Part shown: positions 18,039-26,977 of the stretch, piece after piece | How the letters are laid out: each line of letters opens with the position of its first letter | Numbering within the stretch: the first letter of the stretch is position 1 | From: Verrucomicrobiota bacterium | GTDB taxonomy: Bacteria > Verrucomicrobiota > Verrucomicrobiia > Chthoniobacterales > JAFAMB01 | Reading direction: 5' to 3' | Assembly (NCBI GenBank): GCA_019239825.1 | Contig: JAFAZK010000316.1 | Location: 1 to 38,950, forward strand | DNA: 38,950 nt | Notes under the pieces: model-generated | The model's database searches: none | Seen by the model: only the letters and a program-made list of their open reading frames with translations | Told to the model about the DNA's origin: nothing | Program-made: the position numbers and the translations under genes

Positions 18039-19478
18039 TTACTCGCTAAGAACCCAGGTATCTTTACTGCCACCACCTTGGGAAGAGTTGACGACTAAGG
18101 AATCTTTTCGCAAGGCCACTCGAGTCAGGCCACCCGGGATAATTGTCGTCTTTTCCCCAAAGAGAATGTACGGCCGCAAATCGATGTGCCGTCCTTCGAA
18201 GCGACCACTGATATAGGAAGGCGATCGGGAAAGTTGGACGACTGGCTGTCCAATATAGTTACGCGGATTCTTCGTGATCGCCTCTCGGAATTTCTCGATC
18301 TCCTCTCGCGTGGCGTGTGGGCCGATCAACATTCCGTAGCCGCCGCTTTCGTTGGCGGATTTCACAACCAATTCCGGAAGATGGTCGAGCATATACTTGC
18401 GGTCATCGTCAAACATCGAAAGGTAGGTGGGGACGTTCGGCAAGATGGGGTCCTGGTCGAGGTAGTAGCGGATCATTTTCGGAACGAAATGGTAGGTGAC
18501 CTTGTCGTCCGCGACCCCGGTTCCGATGGAATTCGCTAAGCTCACGTTACCCCGGCGATAGACCTCAACCAGACCAGGAACCCCAAGCAGCGAGTCTTTA
18601 CGAAACACCTGCGGGTCCAGGAAATCGTCGTCGATACGCCGATAGACTACGTCCACCCTTTTCAGACCCTTTGTGGTCTTCATCATCAAGTAACCGCCCT
18701 GCACCACCAGGTCAGCCCCGACCACAATCTCGATACCCATCGATCTGGCCAGAAACGAATGTTCGAAGTAAGCAGAGTTATAGATCCCAGGGGTGAGCAG
18801 TGCGACCGTAGGCTCCGGGTTCCCACCAGGAGCGATGAAACGGAGTAAATTCAGCAATTCTTCACAATACCGATCGACGGGTTGTACCGAATAACGCGAA
18901 AACAGGTTGGGGAAGACCCGTTTCATGGTTTGGCGGTTCTCCAGAAGATAAGAAACCCCCGACGGACACCGGCCGTTGTCTTCCAGCACTAAATAATTGC
19001 CATCCTCATCGCGAATGAGGTCGGTTCCACAGACATGGATATAAATATCTTTCGGAACGTTAAATCCCATGAATTCGGGACGAAAATGGATGGCGCTATG
19101 GATGATCTCGGCAGGAATCACTCCGTCTTTCAGGATCTTTTGTTCATGATAAATGTCGCGCAGGAAAAGGTTCAGCGCCGAGATCCGCTGCGTGAGTCCA
19201 CTCTCGATGTGGAGCCACTCGTTTAGCGGAATGATCCGCGGGACTAGATCAAAAGGGAAAATTCGCTCGGTCCCTTCGGTGTCGTTATAGACCGTGAACG
19301 TGATGCCCTGGGTGAGAAACGAACTGTCGGCCACCAGGCGTTTGCGATCGAACTCTCCCAAGGTGAGATCGTTGTATCGCTCAAAGAGGCGCTGATAATG
19401 AGGACGAACCTCAGTCGGCGAGGCGAACATCTCGTCGAAAAATCGGTTTGGGTCGTAACCGGCAAAGAGGTTGCCCAT
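18039..19478 (-). CDS. Circularly permuted ATP-grasp protein (DUF404/DUF407)
   Basis: The 479-residue protein opens with [14 protein letters not shown] and contains [47 protein letters not shown] sequence (abridged), followed by [48 protein letters not shown] and [11 protein letters not shown]. These are the hallmarks of the permuted ATP-grasp family, in which ATP-driven carboxylate-amine ligation is predicted but rarely shown. It is soluble and has normal length. It lies directly upstream of the alpha-E gene. The upstream divergent region contains a large palindromic repeat element rather than a simple promoter. Family firm; substrate unknown. Confidence 0.9.
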   Translation of the reverse strand: MGNLFAGYDPNRFFDEMFASPTEVRPHYQRLFERYNDLTLGEFDRKRLVADSSFLTQGITFTVYNDTEGTERIFPFDLVPRIIPLNEWLHIESGLTQRISALNLFLRDIYHEQKILKDGVIPAEIIHSAIHFRPEFMGFNVPKDIYIHVCGTDLIRDEDGNYLVLEDNGRCPSGVSYLLENRQTMKRVFPNLFSRYSVQPVDRYCEELLNLLRFIAPGGNPEPTVALLTPGIYNSAYFEHSFLARSMGIEIVVGADLVVQGGYLMMKTTKGLKRVDVVYRRIDDDFLDPQVFRKDSLLGVPGLVEVYRRGNVSLANSIGTGVADDKVTYHFVPKMIRYYLDQDPILPNVPTYLSMFDDDRKYMLDHLPELVVKSANESGGYGMLIGPHATREEIEKFREAITKNPRNYIGQPVVQLSRSPSYISGRFEGRHIDLRPYILFGEKTTIIPGGLTRVALRKDSLVVNSSQGGGSKDTWVLSE

Positions 19479-19564
19479 GGGAATAATGATTTCTAGGGAG
19501 GCAAAAAGATCAAGCCCGGATATAGCAGCTCTCGTGCCGGGGCGGGGCTCGCCTTAGGCAACGT

Positions 19565-19846
19565 GCCTGGAGGGGAGCCGCTTTTACGCGACCCCGACGA
19601 CATCACGCTGTTCGTCGTAGGATGTGTCAGTCTATACAGCGAGAAAGCAGGCGGCTCCCGGAAACTACCCAGCGCGATGCCTCGCCCAGGTTTGTTCTGC
19701 CGGGTCGGTTCCGTACACACCGAATAGATCTGAGACGCGTGTAGACGTTCCCGGGAGCCGCCTGCTATATCGCCGCACAGACTGAAACGTCCTGCGACGA
19801 ATAACGCGAGTCGTCTGGCACGCGCCAAAGCGGCTCCCCTCCAGGC
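19565..19846. repeat. Composite palindromic element, copy A
   Basis: The element is bounded by perfect 20-base inverted ends: GCCTGGAGGGGAGCCGCTTT at 19565-19584 and its complement at 19827-19846. Inside are perfect 16-base inverted repeats, AGCAGGCGGCTCCCGG at 19646-19661 and its complement at 19751-19766. The arms between the outer and inner repeats also resemble each other when one is reversed (for example TTCGTCG, AGGA-GT and TCAGTCT words), so the whole is a long imperfect palindrome around an 89-base centre. It fills much of the 450-base gap between divergent ATP-grasp and zinc-peptidase genes. No open frame and no target-site duplication were seen. Confidence 0.85.
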
Positions 19847-19928
19847 GGATTCTACCCAAGGCAAGAGGCGGCTTGGTTGCCGTTTCTGTTCCGCTGCGTA
19901 TGTTTAAGGTGATTTCTTTTCGGTAAAA

Positions 19929-20612
19929 ATGAATGCTTTTGCCCTATGGGCTTTTTTCGGGACACTGGCGCTGTCTCTCTGGGCTGTTTGGCGCGTTAAA
20001 TCGGTATATAGCAAGTATAGCCAAGTGCCCAACTCTTCCGGACTGAGTGGAGCCGAAGTAGCAGCACACATTCTCCAACGAGCCGGTATCGGAGATGTCC
20101 AGATTTTAGAATCGAGCAATTTGCTGACGGACCATTATGATCCGATCAATCGCCGTCTGGTTTTGTCGCCCGAGAATTTTGAGGGCAGGTCTGCCGCGGC
20201 CATGGGAGTTGCTGCCCACGAATGCGGTCACGCGCTTCAACATCAGCAGGCGTACGCTCCCTTGACCTGGAGAATGGCCTCTACGGGCCTGGTTGGCTTT
20301 GCCAGTCAGGCGGTTTATATCTTACCAATCATCGGTTGGGTTACTCATCTTTTGGCGCCGATGTTAATCCTGCTGTGCTTCGGTTGGGCGATCATCATGT
20401 TGTTCAATCTGGTTACTTTGCCGGTAGAGTTCGACGCCTCAGCGCGGGCAAAACGAGTCCTGGCTGAGATGGGCTTGATGCGGACCCAAGAAGAAACGCG
20501 AGCAGTTAGCGGCGTCTTAGACGCAGCGGCATTCACCTACGTGGCCGCTTTCATTACTTCGCTAAGCTATCTCCTGTTCTACTTGTTGATGATGTCCGGC
20601 CGTCGGAACTAA
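19929..20612 (+). CDS. Membrane zinc metallopeptidase, YugP family
   Basis: The 227-residue protein has an N-terminal membrane segment (about 3-22), a soluble part with the zinc motif HECGH at 97-101 inside GVAAHECGHALQHQQAYAPL, two hydrophobic segments (about 118-165), and a C-terminal membrane segment (about 197-222). This is the layout of Zn_peptidase_2/YugP proteins, predicted membrane-bound metallopeptidases whose substrates are mostly unknown. The HExxH-like motif here is HECGH, standard for the family. It is transcribed divergently from the ATP-grasp gene. A repeat-filled 451-base gap separates it from ppk1. Family firm, role unknown. Confidence 0.9.
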   Translation: MNAFALWAFFGTLALSLWAVWRVKSVYSKYSQVPNSSGLSGAEVAAHILQRAGIGDVQILESSNLLTDHYDPINRRLVLSPENFEGRSAAAMGVAAHECGHALQHQQAYAPLTWRMASTGLVGFASQAVYILPIIGWVTHLLAPMLILLCFGWAIIMLFNLVTLPVEFDASARAKRVLAEMGLMRTQEETRAVSGVLDAAAFTYVAAFITSLSYLLFYLLMMSGRRN

Positions 20613-20637
20613 GCGCGTACCGGCGTTTGGGCTTTGA

Positions 20638-20928
20638 TAGGGCGAGGCTCCCGAAAGGCCCAGCGCTTGACCGAAGCGATTTTTAGGTAACCGTCCTGGT
20701 CGCGTTGCTACACCGGAACGATCGCCGAGCCACCACGTAGCGCTGGAGCTCCGACTACGCCGATCAGACAATATTGTTACGATTCCGGGTCAAGGCTACG
20801 TCGGACAAGTCGGCAGCGTTGACACGCCTACTGCATCGCCCCATTCGGATCGGTCGATCGCCTTGAGTCAACGCTGAATCCTCTGGAGCCCCTCTGCGCA
20901 GCCTGCAGGGCGGCAGGCTCTCGCCCTA
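20638..20928. repeat. Repeat element with TAGGGCGAG ends
   Basis: The gap between the zinc peptidase and ppk1 holds a block of about 291 bases framed by TAGGGCGAGGCTCC (from 20638) and, in reverse, TAGGGCGAGAGCCT (complement of 20915-20928). Inside, CAGCGTTGAC at 20814-20823 is perfectly inverted at 20867-20876. No credible gene lies in it. Similar length to the element at 19565-19846, but the terminal sequence differs. From 20929 to 21063 I see no further structure except the likely promoter region of ppk1. Confidence 0.55.
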
Positions 20929-21063
20929 CCAACCTTTTCAGCAACTCTTCACTTGAAGCACCTCAACCGAGAGCTGAAATAGGAGATTACGCTGGGCCCT
21001 GGCTGTTTATGACGAATTCGTCACAGATCTACAGTCGCGCCGGCGTTTTCCAGTCACTAAAGG

Positions 21064-23253
21064 ATGCAAAACAAACGCAAGGCTCGTTCACGACCGCAAA
21101 AGACAATTATGGAAGCGCCCAAAGCTCCAGCGTTTAACGATCACGCGCTTTATACGAATCGGGAACTGAGCTGGCTAGAATTCAATCAGCGTGTGTTGGA
21201 AGAAGTGGGAGACGCCACGAACCCACTGCTCGAGCGAGTTAAGTTCCTTTGTATTGTCAGTTCGAACCTGGATGAGTTTTTTGAGATCCGCGTCGCCGGA
21301 TTGAGACAGCAAAGGGACAGCAAAGTGAGCGCGACTGGTCCCGACGGCATGAGTCCCACTGAACAGCTGGTCGCCGTCTCTCATCGAGTCAGAAAAATGG
21401 TCGACGATCAATATCGACTTTGGAACGACGTATTGGTGCCGGGATTGGAGGAGCAGCACATTTTCTTCCTCCCCTATGAGGACCTGAGCGACGAAGAGAA
21501 AAAGTATTATACGGATTATTTTGAGAAATCCGTTTATCCCGTCCTGACTCCATTAGCGGTGGACCCGGTGCACCCGTTTCCCCAGTTGTTGAACAAGAGT
21601 TTGAATGTTGCCGTCGAGCTGGAAGGCAGCGATCTGAGCACGAATTTGGCGGTGGTGCAGGTGCCACGCATCCTGCCACGGTTGCTACCCTATAAGGCGG
21701 GAGAACGCGGCATTTATCGCTACATCTTCATTGGCAATCTGATCCAGGCGCATGTGGGATCTCTGTTCCATGGCATGAAGGTAAAAGGGGCCTACCAATT
21801 CCGAGTCACCAGAAATAGCGATCTCTATCTGGATGAGGAAGAGGCGGAGAACATGTTGAAGACGATCGAGATCGAGCTTCGCAAGCGGAATCGGGGAGCG
21901 GCGGTGCGATTGGAAGTGCAGAAGGAGTGTCCCGTTCATGTGTCGGATCAACTTCTGCAAACGTTCGGCCTGGATAGAGACGACCTTTACGCGGTAGACG
22001 GCCCAATCAATTTCTCACGCTTGATGCCGGTAGTTGCTGGAGTTGACCGGCCTGATCTCAAGTATAAGCCTTTTGTTCCTGTAGTGGTGACGGGCACCGA
22101 CGGAGAAGATATCTTTACCCAAGTCCGGCGTAAGCCAATCCTGCTACACCACCCATATGACAGTTTTCAGACTGTCTTGGATTTTATTGAACAGGCGGCG
22201 GAGGACCCGAACGTTTTGGCCATAAAACAGACCCTGTACCGGACTAGCGGCGATTCACCCATTATCGCTTCTCTGGCCGAAGCTGCGGAGAGCGGGAAAC
22301 AGGTAACAGTAGTGATCGAGCTGAAGGCGCGGTTCGACGAAGCAGCGAACATCAAATGGGCGCATACGCTTCAAGAGGCGGGGGCCCATGTGGTTTACGG
22401 AATCGTCGGCCTGAAGACACATGCGAAATTGGCGCTAGTAGTCAGAAAAGAAGAGGATGGTATCCGGCGTTACCTGCATCTCGGGACGGGAAATTATCAT
22501 CCGTCTACCGCTCGCCTCTATACGGATCTGGGCTTGTTGACTTGCGACCCGGTCATAACTAACGATGGGGCTGAGCTTTTCAACTGGTTAACCGGTGTCT
22601 CGGTATTTCCGGAATTAGCTAAGATCAAGGCAGCGCCTAAAAGGCTGCATGAGTTTGTGCTCGATATGATCGAGCGAGAGAAAGATCACGCCAAAGCAGG
22701 CAAACCGGCTGCTATCTTCGCTAAGTTAAATTCACTGGTCGACACAGAGGTAATCGAAGCCCTCTATCAGGCTTCTCAGGCCGGTGTTAAGATCCGACTA
22801 ATGGTGCGGGGTATTTGTTGCTTGAGAGCACATGTTCCCGGGGTCAGCGACAATATCACGCTGCGGAGTATCGTCGGCCGGTTCCTGGAGCATAGCCGGA
22901 TCTACCGATTTGAAAACGCCGGGCAATCAGAAGTCTATTTGGCGAGTGCAGATTGGATGCCACGCAACTTTTTCCGACGAGTGGAGACCTGTTTCCCGAT
23001 AGAGGATCCGGATCACCGTGCTTACATCGACGAGGTCATTAGTACTTGTTGGGCTGACAATGTTAAAGCTCGTGAACAAAACTCGGAGCTGACTTACGCG
23101 AAGAGACACTCCGATGGGCAGCCGGTCAATTCTCAGGCTCTGTTTTTGGAGCGTCTCACCAAACGCAAACGGCCCGAGATCGAGGTCAAGCCGGTGGTAG
23201 TGAAGCAACCGGGCAAAAAAGAAGTTTCCGGTGGCGTAGACCAACCAGCCTAA
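21064..23253 (+). CDS. ppk1: Polyphosphate kinase 1
   Basis: PPK1 reversibly builds inorganic polyphosphate from the gamma phosphate of ATP. The 729-residue protein has the N-terminal helical domain (YTNRELSWLEFNQRVLEEV), the head domain, and two phospholipase D-like C-terminal domains. The phosphorylated histidine is expected to be H472 in YLHLGTGNYHPSTARLYTD, and the second catalytic region includes the RGICCLRAHVPGVSDNI segment and RFLEHSRIYRF. The C-terminal 35 residues are lysine-rich and variable. The ATG at 21064 follows AAAGG; another in-frame ATG at 21109 is possible. A perfect hairpin follows the stop directly. No exopolyphosphatase or pho genes are close by. Confidence 0.95.
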   Translation: MQNKRKARSRPQKTIMEAPKAPAFNDHALYTNRELSWLEFNQRVLEEVGDATNPLLERVKFLCIVSSNLDEFFEIRVAGLRQQRDSKVSATGPDGMSPTEQLVAVSHRVRKMVDDQYRLWNDVLVPGLEEQHIFFLPYEDLSDEEKKYYTDYFEKSVYPVLTPLAVDPVHPFPQLLNKSLNVAVELEGSDLSTNLAVVQVPRILPRLLPYKAGERGIYRYIFIGNLIQAHVGSLFHGMKVKGAYQFRVTRNSDLYLDEEEAENMLKTIEIELRKRNRGAAVRLEVQKECPVHVSDQLLQTFGLDRDDLYAVDGPINFSRLMPVVAGVDRPDLKYKPFVPVVVTGTDGEDIFTQVRRKPILLHHPYDSFQTVLDFIEQAAEDPNVLAIKQTLYRTSGDSPIIASLAEAAESGKQVTVVIELKARFDEAANIKWAHTLQEAGAHVVYGIVGLKTHAKLALVVRKEEDGIRRYLHLGTGNYHPSTARLYTDLGLLTCDPVITNDGAELFNWLTGVSVFPELAKIKAAPKRLHEFVLDMIEREKDHAKAGKPAAIFAKLNSLVDTEVIEALYQASQAGVKIRLMVRGICCLRAHVPGVSDNITLRSIVGRFLEHSRIYRFENAGQSEVYLASADWMPRNFFRRVETCFPIEDPDHRAYIDEVISTCWADNVKAREQNSELTYAKRHSDGQPVNSQALFLERLTKRKRPEIEVKPVVVKQPGKKEVSGGVDQPA

Positions 23254-23302
23254 GCCGAAATTTAAAGGAAAATGATCAACCATTTTCCTTTAAATTTCGG
23301 CT
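23253..23302 (+). terminator. Perfect 21-bp hairpin after ppk1
   Basis: The last base of the ppk1 stop begins a perfect inverted repeat: arms at 23253-23273 and 23282-23302, starting AGCCGAAATTTAAAGG on the left, with an eight-base loop GATCAACC. The stem is AT-rich in the middle and has no T-run afterwards. It ends ppk1 and probably works on both strands between convergent genes. Confidence 0.75.
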
Positions 23303-23306
23303 ATTA

Positions 23307-23354
23307 GCCTGAATCGGTTTCAAATGCTGTTACGCATTTGGAATCGATTCAGGC
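23307..23354 (-). terminator. Hairpin overlapping the end of topB
   Basis: Arms at 23307-23327 and 23334-23354 pair along 21 bases with only two G-T pairs (GCCTGAATCG... and CAAATGC at the tip), leaving a six-base loop TGTTAC. The topB stop codon lies in the loop, so the last seven sense codons of topB form one arm of the stem. Confidence 0.7.
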
Positions 23355-25807
23355 TTCTTGCGTCTCGGACGGGCCTCGCGCTTGGCAAACTCCCAACCGA
23401 TCTTGCCATCGATCAGCGTTAGCGAGGCATCAAACGGGCGTCCCTTCTTCGAGATGAAACGTCGGAGCAGATCGCTTTTGCCCTGGGTAAGCATCTTTTT
23501 GAGTTGGTCAGGTGGAACCTCTCTTTGGAGAATGGTCTTGCTCATTTTGAATGTGCAAGAGCCTTTCGAAACGTTTTCACAGACGTAGACCGGGCCTACG
23601 TCATAGACCTGACCAGACTTACACACTTGGCACTGACCCAAGGCAGTGTGTATTTGCGGATCAATCTGGATATTGTTGGAGGACAATCCGTTCTCAAAGG
23701 CGAATTCCGGCTTGTTTTCGTCGTTGAGAATCACCAAAGCGGCAAACGGCCGGCCGGTCTTGCTGCGAAATCCTTCGAGAGGTCCTACTTTTCTCTCTTT
23801 GATCAGGGTGGTCACCTCGGCTGGGCTGAGTTCCCGGCTGGCCAGAACTTTGAAAAGGCGGTATTCGCAGTTTTCGCAGTGATAGGTCCGGTAATCCTCT
23901 TTCAACTGAGCAGCCCCGCAATTGGGACACTGAACGTTGAGCGTAACGTAGTTTCCTTCGACGACATCGCTTTCGAAGTGTTTCGCTTTATCGACGATCT
24001 CGCTGGTCAGTTGCTTGATCTGAGTCATGAACGTCGACCGGTCGAGGTCGCCGTGTTCCATCTGCTTCAGCTTATGCTCCCATTCGCCGGTCAGCTCAGG
24101 CGAGGATAACAACTCGATGCCAATGCCTCGCAAGAGAGTAATCAGCGAGATCCCCTTGGCCGTCGCGATCAGGTCGCGGTTCTCGCGATTGATGTAGCTG
24201 TCTTGGATTAGTCCCTCAATGATGGCGGCGCGTGTCGCCGGCGTCCCTAGTCCTTTGGCAGACATTGCTTCCCGCAGATCTTCGTCGTCGACTAGCTTGC
24301 CAGCGCTTTCCATAGCCGAAAGTAAGGTGGCCTCTGTGTAGCGGGCTGGCGGTTTGGTTTGATTCTCTTTGACCTCAACCTGGGCAGCGAGGGCCGGCTC
24401 TCCGGGCACCACCGCGACCAGCGCGTCGCCCTGCTCATCGGTAGCAGCGTGACGGCCATAGACCTCGAGCCAACCCGGTTCCTTGATGATTCTGCCTTCG
24501 GTTTTGAACGCTTCACCTTCGACTCGCGTGATTCTCGTCGTCACTTCAAACTCGGCCGGCGGATAAAAAACCGCCACGAAGCGGCGAGCGATCATATCGA
24601 AAAGCTTCTGCTGAGCTTCATCCAGATTTCTTGGGTTTTCCCCCGTCGGGATGATCGCGTTATGGTCGGTGATTTTCGCGTTGTTGAAGATGCGTTTGCT
24701 GGGTCGGACCCAGTTGTTGGCCAACGCTTTTCTGGCGGCTGGCGCCAAAGTCGGATCGGTCAGGCGACCCAGAATATTATTGGCTGTTCCCAGGTAGTCC
24801 TCAGGTAGATACCGGGAATCGGTTCTCGGATAGGTGATCACCTTGTAACGCTCATAGAGCTGTTGGGCGATCTGGAGAGTCCGTCGCGCGGAAAAACTGA
24901 AGCGAGCGTTAGCCTCGCGCTGCAGAGAAGTCAGGTCGTAGAGAAGCGGAGGCGCCTGAGTAGTCGGCTTTTTCTCCTCGGTGATGGTGCCGGATTTGCC
25001 CAGCACTTTGTCATGGATCGCGTTGGCCTGTTCGACCGTCCAAATCCGTTCCGGGCGTCGAGTTTCGTCCACGTCCTTCTGAAACGCTTCGTCAAACCAA
25101 CGACCGCGGAAGCTACCGGCCGAAACGTTAAAGTCGGCTAAAACCTCCCAATAATTCTTGGGCTCAAAGCTGCGAATCCTTTCCTCTCGCTCTACCAAGA
25201 TCGCGAGGGTGGGGGTTTGAACGCGGCCGACCGGGGTGAGTTGGAAACCGCCAACTTTGGAATTAAAAGCGGTCATGGCTCGGGTCGCATTAATGCCGAC
25301 CAGCCAGTCGCTCTCAGAGCGGCAAACCGCTGCTTCCGCCAAGGGAATCATTTCGCGGTCTGCTCTCAGATGAGCGAAAGCGGACCGGATCGCATCCGCC
25401 GTCATCGACTGCAGCCAAAGACGGGTGAAAGGCTTTTTGACGCCTGCTAACTTGACCAGGTAGCGGAAGATCAGTTCTCCTTCTCGCCCCGCATCGCAAG
25501 CGTTGACGATCTCGCTGACGTCGGGCCGGTCCATAAGACGCCGGAGCAACTTGTAGCGAGCCTCTGTCTTGGCTATCGGTTTGAGTTGGAACTCGCTGGG
25601 GATAATGGGCAGGCTCTGAAAGCTCCATTTGCCCTTCTTTTTGTCTAGCTCCGCCGGAAGACACAGCTCAACCAGGTGGCCGATTGCAGAGGAGATAACG
25701 AATCGGTCATTCTCGAAATAATCACCTTTTTTCTCGAAGCGGCCCAGCGCTCTTGTGAGGTCGAGCGCGACGCTTGGTTTTTCAGCGATAACGAGAGTTT
25801 TTCCCAT
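23330..25807 (-). CDS. topB: DNA topoisomerase III
   Basis: This type IA topoisomerase cuts and passes single strands, resolving recombination and replication intermediates. The 825-residue protein begins MGKTLVIAEKPSVA with the TOPRIM glutamate E9, has the TOPRIM acidic motif CDAGREGELIFR, and the catalytic tyrosine Y326 in ITYPRTDSRY. After the core (to about residue 600) come a four-cysteine zinc-ribbon (CPNCGA ... CENCEYR) and two copies of a topoisomerase C-terminal repeat (KVGPLEGFRSKTGRPFAALV and the similar LLRRFISKKGRPFDASL), with a second cysteine cluster (CQVCKSG) between. The ATG at 25807 is chosen because the family starts there; an upstream start at 25858 adds 17 unrelated residues. 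It follows dprA by 84 bases. Confidence 0.93.
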   Translation of the reverse strand: MGKTLVIAEKPSVALDLTRALGRFEKKGDYFENDRFVISSAIGHLVELCLPAELDKKKGKWSFQSLPIIPSEFQLKPIAKTEARYKLLRRLMDRPDVSEIVNACDAGREGELIFRYLVKLAGVKKPFTRLWLQSMTADAIRSAFAHLRADREMIPLAEAAVCRSESDWLVGINATRAMTAFNSKVGGFQLTPVGRVQTPTLAILVEREERIRSFEPKNYWEVLADFNVSAGSFRGRWFDEAFQKDVDETRRPERIWTVEQANAIHDKVLGKSGTITEEKKPTTQAPPLLYDLTSLQREANARFSFSARRTLQIAQQLYERYKVITYPRTDSRYLPEDYLGTANNILGRLTDPTLAPAARKALANNWVRPSKRIFNNAKITDHNAIIPTGENPRNLDEAQQKLFDMIARRFVAVFYPPAEFEVTTRITRVEGEAFKTEGRIIKEPGWLEVYGRHAATDEQGDALVAVVPGEPALAAQVEVKENQTKPPARYTEATLLSAMESAGKLVDDEDLREAMSAKGLGTPATRAAIIEGLIQDSYINRENRDLIATAKGISLITLLRGIGIELLSSPELTGEWEHKLKQMEHGDLDRSTFMTQIKQLTSEIVDKAKHFESDVVEGNYVTLNVQCPNCGAAQLKEDYRTYHCENCEYRLFKVLASRELSPAEVTTLIKERKVGPLEGFRSKTGRPFAALVILNDENKPEFAFENGLSSNNIQIDPQIHTALGQCQVCKSGQVYDVGPVYVCENVSKGSCTFKMSKTILQREVPPDQLKKMLTQGKSDLLRRFISKKGRPFDASLTLIDGKIGWEFAKREARPRRKKPESIPNA

Positions 25808-25891
25808 CTGGCCAAATAATGTGTGCTTGCAGGGTAACCCACATCCGGATGGCGACACTAGTGGTCATCGCGGGAGCAGGCAAATGCTTTG

Positions 25892-26977
25892 CTAAAGTAA
25901 TTTTACGAAGAATTTTCCCGGTAATTGCTTGACTAATCTTCGCATTTCGAGCTGCAGGAGGCCGGATGTTACGACGTTAGCAGCCAGTCCTGAAGCGTCG
26001 ATAATCCGGTCAATCGACGTTTCCGAGATTTCGATTGCTTCGTAAATCCTGAGGAGATCTCCCTCTAGATCCGGTTTGCTTGCCGTGAGAACGGGTTTAT
26101 CCGGGAAGAGGGTTTGCATGTCCTCGAGAATATCATCGACGCTCATTACCAGTTTCGCGCCTTGCTGGATCAAACGGTTCGTGCCGACGGAAGTCGGCCG
26201 GTCGATAGGGCCGGGTACCGCATAGAGATTCCGGCCTTGATCCGTCGCCTGCGAGGCGCTGATTAATGCCCCGCTGTTAGCGCCAGCCTCTACGACCAAA
26301 AGTCCGAACCCCCAACCGCTGATAATTCGGTTTCTCATTGGAAAAGTTTGCCGGTCGGGCGTGGTATCCATAGGGAATTCGCTGATGACCGCTCCGGACT
26401 GCGCGATTTTTTCAGCTAACGCCCGATTTTCTGCGGGATAGAGATGATTCAGACCGGTACCAAGGACGGCGATCGTTCGGCCTTTGGCAGCTAATGCACC
26501 CTGGTGGGCGGCAGTATCGATCCCGCGGGCAAGGCCACTCGCGACCGTGATCCCGGAATATGCGATCTGATATGATAGCCGTTTTGCGCATTCCAACCCG
26601 TAATGGGTGGTCCGCCGAGACCCGACTACACCCAGCGCGTTGTGATCCCGTTCTTCGAGATTACCCCACACATACAATACCAACGGAGGATCGTAAATCT
26701 GGCGAAGCAAGGGCGAGTAAATCGGATCGTCTTGCGTAATAACGGTCGCGCCAAATTGCCGGATCCTCTCGAGTTCGGCTGGCAAGTCCAGTTCGTTCTC
26801 CCAATTCAACAGCGCGTCGACCGTGTTCCGAGGCAACCCTTCCACGCGGTCAAGTTCCGTCGCTTTAGCCTGCAGGATACGTTGGGGTTCCCTAAAGACC
26901 TCGAGAAGCTTTCGGACCCGTACCGGTCCTACGTGCGCCATCATATTCAGCGCAATCAAAGCTTCGTTTCGGGTCAC
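25892..26977 (-). CDS. dprA: DNA-processing protein DprA
   Basis: DprA binds incoming single-stranded DNA and loads RecA during natural transformation. The 361-residue protein has an N-terminal helix-hairpin-helix-like part (ALNMMAHVGPVRVRKLLEVF), the Rossmann-fold DprA domain with VVGSRRTTHYGLECAKRL, SGLARGIDTAAHQGAL, GTGLNHLYPAENRAL, FPMRNRIISG and VVEAGANSGALISA, and a C-terminal winged-helix domain (about 300-361). The start is GTG at 26977, overlapping the aroB stop as GTGA, so translation is probably coupled. No other competence genes are in the window. Length and motifs are complete. Confidence 0.94.
   Translation of the reverse strand: MTRNEALIALNMMAHVGPVRVRKLLEVFREPQRILQAKATELDRVEGLPRNTVDALLNWENELDLPAELERIRQFGATVITQDDPIYSPLLRQIYDPPLVLYVWGNLEERDHNALGVVGSRRTTHYGLECAKRLSYQIAYSGITVASGLARGIDTAAHQGALAAKGRTIAVLGTGLNHLYPAENRALAEKIAQSGAVISEFPMDTTPDRQTFPMRNRIISGWGFGLLVVEAGANSGALISASQATDQGRNLYAVPGPIDRPTSVGTNRLIQQGAKLVMSVDDILEDMQTLFPDKPVLTASKPDLEGDLLRIYEAIEISETSIDRIIDASGLAANVVTSGLLQLEMRRLVKQLPGKFFVKLL

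Noticed and set aside
19565..19846. Insertion sequence with transposase
   Set aside because: The 282-base span between inverted ends contains no transposase-length frame, so only a non-autonomous element or REP-like repeat is supported.
23504..24109. Plus-strand open frame of 201 codons
   Set aside because: Entirely antisense to the zinc-ribbon region of topB, whose minus-strand product is clearly conserved.
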